A stretch of DNA of 38,346 nucleotides from Deltaproteobacteria bacterium RIFCSPHIGHO2_02_FULL_43_33 (GTDB lineage: Bacteria; Desulfobacterota; GWC2-55-46; UBA9637), in NCBI GenBank assembly GCA_001798165.1, contig MGRL01000081.1:1-38346 (forward strand). Direction: 5' to 3'. The notes under the pieces were generated by a model. It was not told the DNA's origin. It worked only from the letters and a program-made list of their open reading frames with translations, and did not search any database. Both the position numbers and the translations under genes were made by a program. Position 1 is the stretch's first letter. Every line of letters begins with the position of its first letter. Shown piece after piece: positions 36,061 through 38,346 of the stretch.

Positions 36061-36112
36061 AAAACCTTGGTTTGTCCCTGTACTACATCGGGACAGGCCA
36101 GGGTTTTTGTTT
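36061..36112 (+). terminator. Rho-independent terminator or attenuator
   Basis: AAACCTTGG pairs with CCAGGGTTT (one wobble pair) and an inner TGTCCC pairs with GGGACA across an 11-base loop. TTTTTGTTTT follows. It lies about 120 bases before the beta-helix gene start. Confidence 0.65.
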
Positions 36113-36229
36113 TAAAGGTCAGGCGGAGGCAAGGGCTATTTAAAAGGGAAAGGAGGTGAAGAGGTCAAGATTCGCAGTGCAAGAGTTTGTTTCAAAAAAT
36201 CTTTTTAAAAAACAAAGGAGGAAGGTATC

Positions 36230-37351
36230 ATGAAAAACAAGATTCTTATTCTATTGGGAGCATTCATCTTCTGTATGACTCTGGGATTAAAGGACGCAAT
36301 GGCTGCCGCTGCTGCATCAGATGTGAATTGCACAAACCCGTGCATAAGCTCGTATGAAATTCAGGATGGCCAGGTTGCAGCAACTGATATAGCCAACAAT
36401 GCAGTTACAAATGCCAAGATTGCTGACGGCGCTGTAGCCAATACAAAGATTTTAGACGGGGCAGTAACAACACCAAAGATTGCAGATGGCGCTGTTACAG
36501 ATGCAAAAATCACAGGGCAGATATCAACCTCAAAACTTAATGTTGGAACAACCCCAGGCACAGTAGCAGCAGGCGACCATAACCACGATGCTGTGTATCA
36601 GAAAAAATATGCAAATGTTATTGTAGTGGCAAAAAGCGGTGGGGATTTTACATCTATACAGGCAGCTATTGACTCCATCACTTCTACCGATGACAATCCA
36701 TATCTGATCAAGGTAATGCCCGGGACTTATACTGAAAATATAACCATGAAAAGCTATATTCATCTTCAATGGGCGGGGAGGGATGTGGCGACAATACAGT
36801 CTCCATCTACCTCCAATGATGTCATAACTTTAAATAATCTCACAAATGTAACTATATCTGGTTTTACTCTTAAAGGTGGTAGCCATGTAATTTACAACTC
36901 CTACTCCTCTTTTACCCTTGCAGAAAATACTATTTCAGAGAATGACTGGGGAATTAGCAATGTATTTTCCTCGCCTGTGATTACAAAGAACATAATCACA
37001 GGAAGTAGCCAACACGGGATTTACAACTATGCCTCATCACCTGTGATTAGAGACAACACAATTGCGGAAAATGGTGGTTATGGGGTTGTTAATAACTCTT
37101 CCGCACCAATAATTACAGGAAATATAATCACAGGGAGCAATTATTACGGAGTTTTCAACGTCCTTTCTTCCACTCCTGTGATAAGCAATAACAGGATTAC
37201 TGGCAATGGCGGGACGAGTTATGGAGATATTTATGTGGACTCTACCAGCACCCCAAATATCAGTTTTAATGTTTATGACACTATTAATGGCACAACAGGG
37301 GTGGGGCAGTTTAATGTGAAGTCAGATGGTTCGTTGGCTCCAGCGCCATAA
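36230..37351 (+). CDS. Secreted parallel beta-helix repeat protein
   Basis: Exported, probably surface or extracellular, 373 residues. It has a signal peptide (KNKILILLGAFIFCMTLGLKDAMA), then a degenerate repeat region of about 13-residue units (DGAVTNAKIADGAVANTKI-like, about 45-105). A right-handed beta-helix follows, with repeats such as SPVITKNIITGSSQHGIYNY, SPVIRDNTIAENGGYGVVNN and APIITGNIITGSNYYGVFN (NosD/PbH1-like). FTSIQAAIDSI and VMPGTYTENI precede it, as in pectate-lyase-fold proteins. No catalytic residues are identifiable, so the ligand is unknown. A strong AGGAGG precedes the ATG. Confidence 0.85.
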   Translation: MKNKILILLGAFIFCMTLGLKDAMAAAAASDVNCTNPCISSYEIQDGQVAATDIANNAVTNAKIADGAVANTKILDGAVTTPKIADGAVTDAKITGQISTSKLNVGTTPGTVAAGDHNHDAVYQKKYANVIVVAKSGGDFTSIQAAIDSITSTDDNPYLIKVMPGTYTENITMKSYIHLQWAGRDVATIQSPSTSNDVITLNNLTNVTISGFTLKGGSHVIYNSYSSFTLAENTISENDWGISNVFSSPVITKNIITGSSQHGIYNYASSPVIRDNTIAENGGYGVVNNSSAPIITGNIITGSNYYGVFNVLSSTPVISNNRITGNGGTSYGDIYVDSTSTPNISFNVYDTINGTTGVGQFNVKSDGSLAPAP

Positions 37352-37364
37352 GAAAAGGATGTAA

Positions 37365-37420
37365 ATTTAATAAAGAGACAGGCAGGGCAAAGAATATATG
37401 TCTGTCTCTTTATCTAAATT
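37365..37420. terminator. Bidirectional terminator between convergent genes
   Basis: TAAAGAGACAG (37371-37381) pairs perfectly with CTGTCTCTTTA (37402-37412), extended by AATTTAA/TCTAAATT-type flanks. It is placed between the beta-helix gene and the convergent TPR gene and can serve both strands. Confidence 0.7.
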
Positions 37421-38020
37421 GCCACATGCCTAAACAATCAGTGTCTATTACATATTATCTTCTTTAACTTTATTGTTTGGAAAGCGATTCAATGATTTTT
37501 TGAACTTCTATATAGTCTGGTTGTATTTTTAATACCTCTTTAAATTCCATTATTGCCTCATTTTTTAATGCCTTTCTTTGATAGGTTAGCCCCAAGTTAA
37601 AATGGGCATTTAAATAGTCGGATTTTAAACTTAATGCTGCTTTTAATTCTTCAATAGCCATATCAAGTAAGCCTTTTTTTGCATAGGCAACCCCAAGGTT
37701 ACTATGGGCCTCCGGATAGTCAGGTTTCTGTCTTAGGGCCTCTCTGTATTCTTGTATTGCTTCATCTGTTTGCCCCTGATTATTGTATGCATTTCCAAGA
37801 TTATTATGTGCTTCAGGATAGTTTAAATTAAGTTCTATGGCTTCTTGTAACGGCATTATAGATTCACCAAAACGTCCTCTATCTTGTAAGAACTTTCCTA
37901 TATTACTATACCCCCTCGCCTTACTTGGGCTCTTCCCCACCACACCCTCCCAAAGTGTTATCTCATCCCTCCAGACAAAGTTTCTTTTATAAGTGATAAT
38001 AGCTAATGGAAGAGCGGTAA

Positions 38021-38048
38021 CAAGTAGCAAGATGCAGGTTGCAAGTAA
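38021..38048. repeat. 28-bp heptad block inside the TPR gene (first)
   Basis: Four consecutive 7-base units of consensus CRRGWTG (caagtag, then caagatg and variants) lie in frame within the coding sequence of a membrane helix (LLATCILLLVT). The same words occur in the hairpin at 27971-28034. Being in frame it may be ancestral or tolerated. Confidence 0.7.
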
Positions 38049-38238
38049 AAGAGAGACTTTAATATCTAATCTTTCCCTTGCATAGCTAATCCCATAAAGC
38101 ACACCTGAGCTGAATGCAATTACAACTCCTACACTCGGCAGGTATAATCTATGCTCAAATATCACATCCCGTATAGGGATTATAGATGACTCAACAGAAA
38201 GGGTTATGAAGAACCAGAGGATGCCAAAAGAAATGATA

Positions 38239-38266
38239 CGGGATGCGGGATGCGAGTTGCGAGATA
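38239..38266. repeat. 28-bp heptad block that shifts the TPR-gene frame (second)
   Basis: Four 7-base units (cgggatg twice, cgagttg, cgagata), total 28 bases, with TATC on each flank of the minus-strand reading. Excising exactly these bases joins AVYLFI to ISFGILWFF in a single frame. Confidence 0.8.
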
Positions 38267-38346
38267 AAGAGATAAACTGCAAATGCAAATATGGCTGAAA
38301 GAAAAAGAAACGAAAAAAATGTCTGAGGTTCAAATAATGAATGAGA

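Larger units (their letters stand above)
35890..36112 (+). ncRNA. Structured non-coding RNA or leader, terminated before the beta-helix gene
   Basis: Three inverted repeats nest: ATGCAC (35925-35930) with GTGCAT (36054-36059), GTAAATA (35975-35981) with TATTTAC (36032-36038), and the palindrome GGAAGGCAT-ct-ATGCCTTCC (36001-36020). The 443-base gap has no convincing ORF. A terminator-like hairpin with a T-run closes it, so a promoter-to-terminator transcript of about 225 bases is possible. I could not match it to a known riboswitch. It may be a small RNA or an attenuator of the beta-helix gene. Confidence 0.45.
37470..38346 (-). pseudogene. TMTC-like O-glycosyltransferase with TPRs, partial and frame-disrupted
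   Basis: C-terminal part of a polytopic protein entering from the right edge. The conserved loop SSIIPIRDVIFEHRLYLPSVG, a further membrane helix (SLLLATCILLLVTALPLAI) and FVWRDEITLWEGVV are followed by about four TPRs (NLNYPEAHNNLGNAYNNQG and similar) and a stop at 37470. The architecture matches TMTC/DUF1736-type protein O-mannosyltransferase-like genes. The track ORF starts artificially at 38333. In another frame the edge reads FEPQTFFSFLFLSAIFAFAVYLFI, and this joins the conserved part if the 28-bp heptad block at 38239-38266 is removed. A second 28-bp block lies at 38021-38048. Confidence 0.75.

Overview
The window is bacterial chromosome with moderate-to-low GC and dense coding. The large YidC with a periplasmic domain, secreted proteins with Sec signals and multi-pass glycosyltransferase-like proteins suggest a Gram-negative bacterium. 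The gene set (MerR-kamA pair, SBBP-type repeat protein, TPR-tailed membrane proteins, glyQ of the alpha2beta2 type) would fit a deltaproteobacterial or Nitrospirota-grade lineage. No rRNA or single decisive marker is present, so that placement is inference. I see no tRNA, rRNA, CRISPR array, prophage or intact insertion sequence.

Layout. (1) 1-6.3 kb, proteostasis island, + strand: dnaK, a zinc-finger-less J-protein, a ClpA-sized double AAA+ unfoldase and a tandem universal stress protein. (2) 6.4-11.3 kb, housekeeping, + strand: mgtE, recO, glyQ (no glyS beside it), a polyprenyl diphosphate synthase and nth. (3) 11.3-18.1 kb, envelope/accessory block: a dispersed palindromic element, a polyprenyl-phosphate glycosyltransferase, a frameshifted methyltransferase, a broken secreted repeat protein, and two tandem paralogous membrane proteins with TPR tails. 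(4) uvrB on the minus strand. (5) 20.4-24.7 kb, defence/toxin remnants: a frameshifted Type IIG/ISP-like restriction-modification gene, an intact MntA-type nucleotidyltransferase with an internally deleted HepT partner, and a small remnant. (6) 24.7-30.6 kb, minus strand: rpmH-rnpA-yidD-yidC-mnmE-typA. (7) 30.8-34.3 kb: inositol monophosphatase, a conserved hypothetical, MerR-kamA and a small secreted protein. (8) rarA on the minus strand, a structured non-coding region with an AACC microsatellite, a secreted beta-helix protein, and a TMTC-like O-glycosyltransferase/TPR gene running off the right edge.

The most unusual signal is non-coding. A family of 7-bp-periodic degenerate repeats recurs, usually folding into long hairpins between co-directional genes (dnaK/dnaJ, recO/glyQ, ispB/nth, yidC/mnmE). 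It also appears twice as 28-bp (4 x 7) blocks inside the last gene, where removing one 28-bp block restores the reading frame. A second family, present twice, has CAGAGCGTC ends and a palindromic centre, and supplies the last codons and stop of rnpA. A third palindromic element is inserted in frame in the restriction gene.

Several genes are broken. The methyltransferase and the restriction enzyme each look one base short in a homopolymer, which could be assembly error. HepT and the secreted repeat protein appear to have lost larger segments. Restriction and toxin functions in this copy are therefore probably inactive unless the sequence is corrected.
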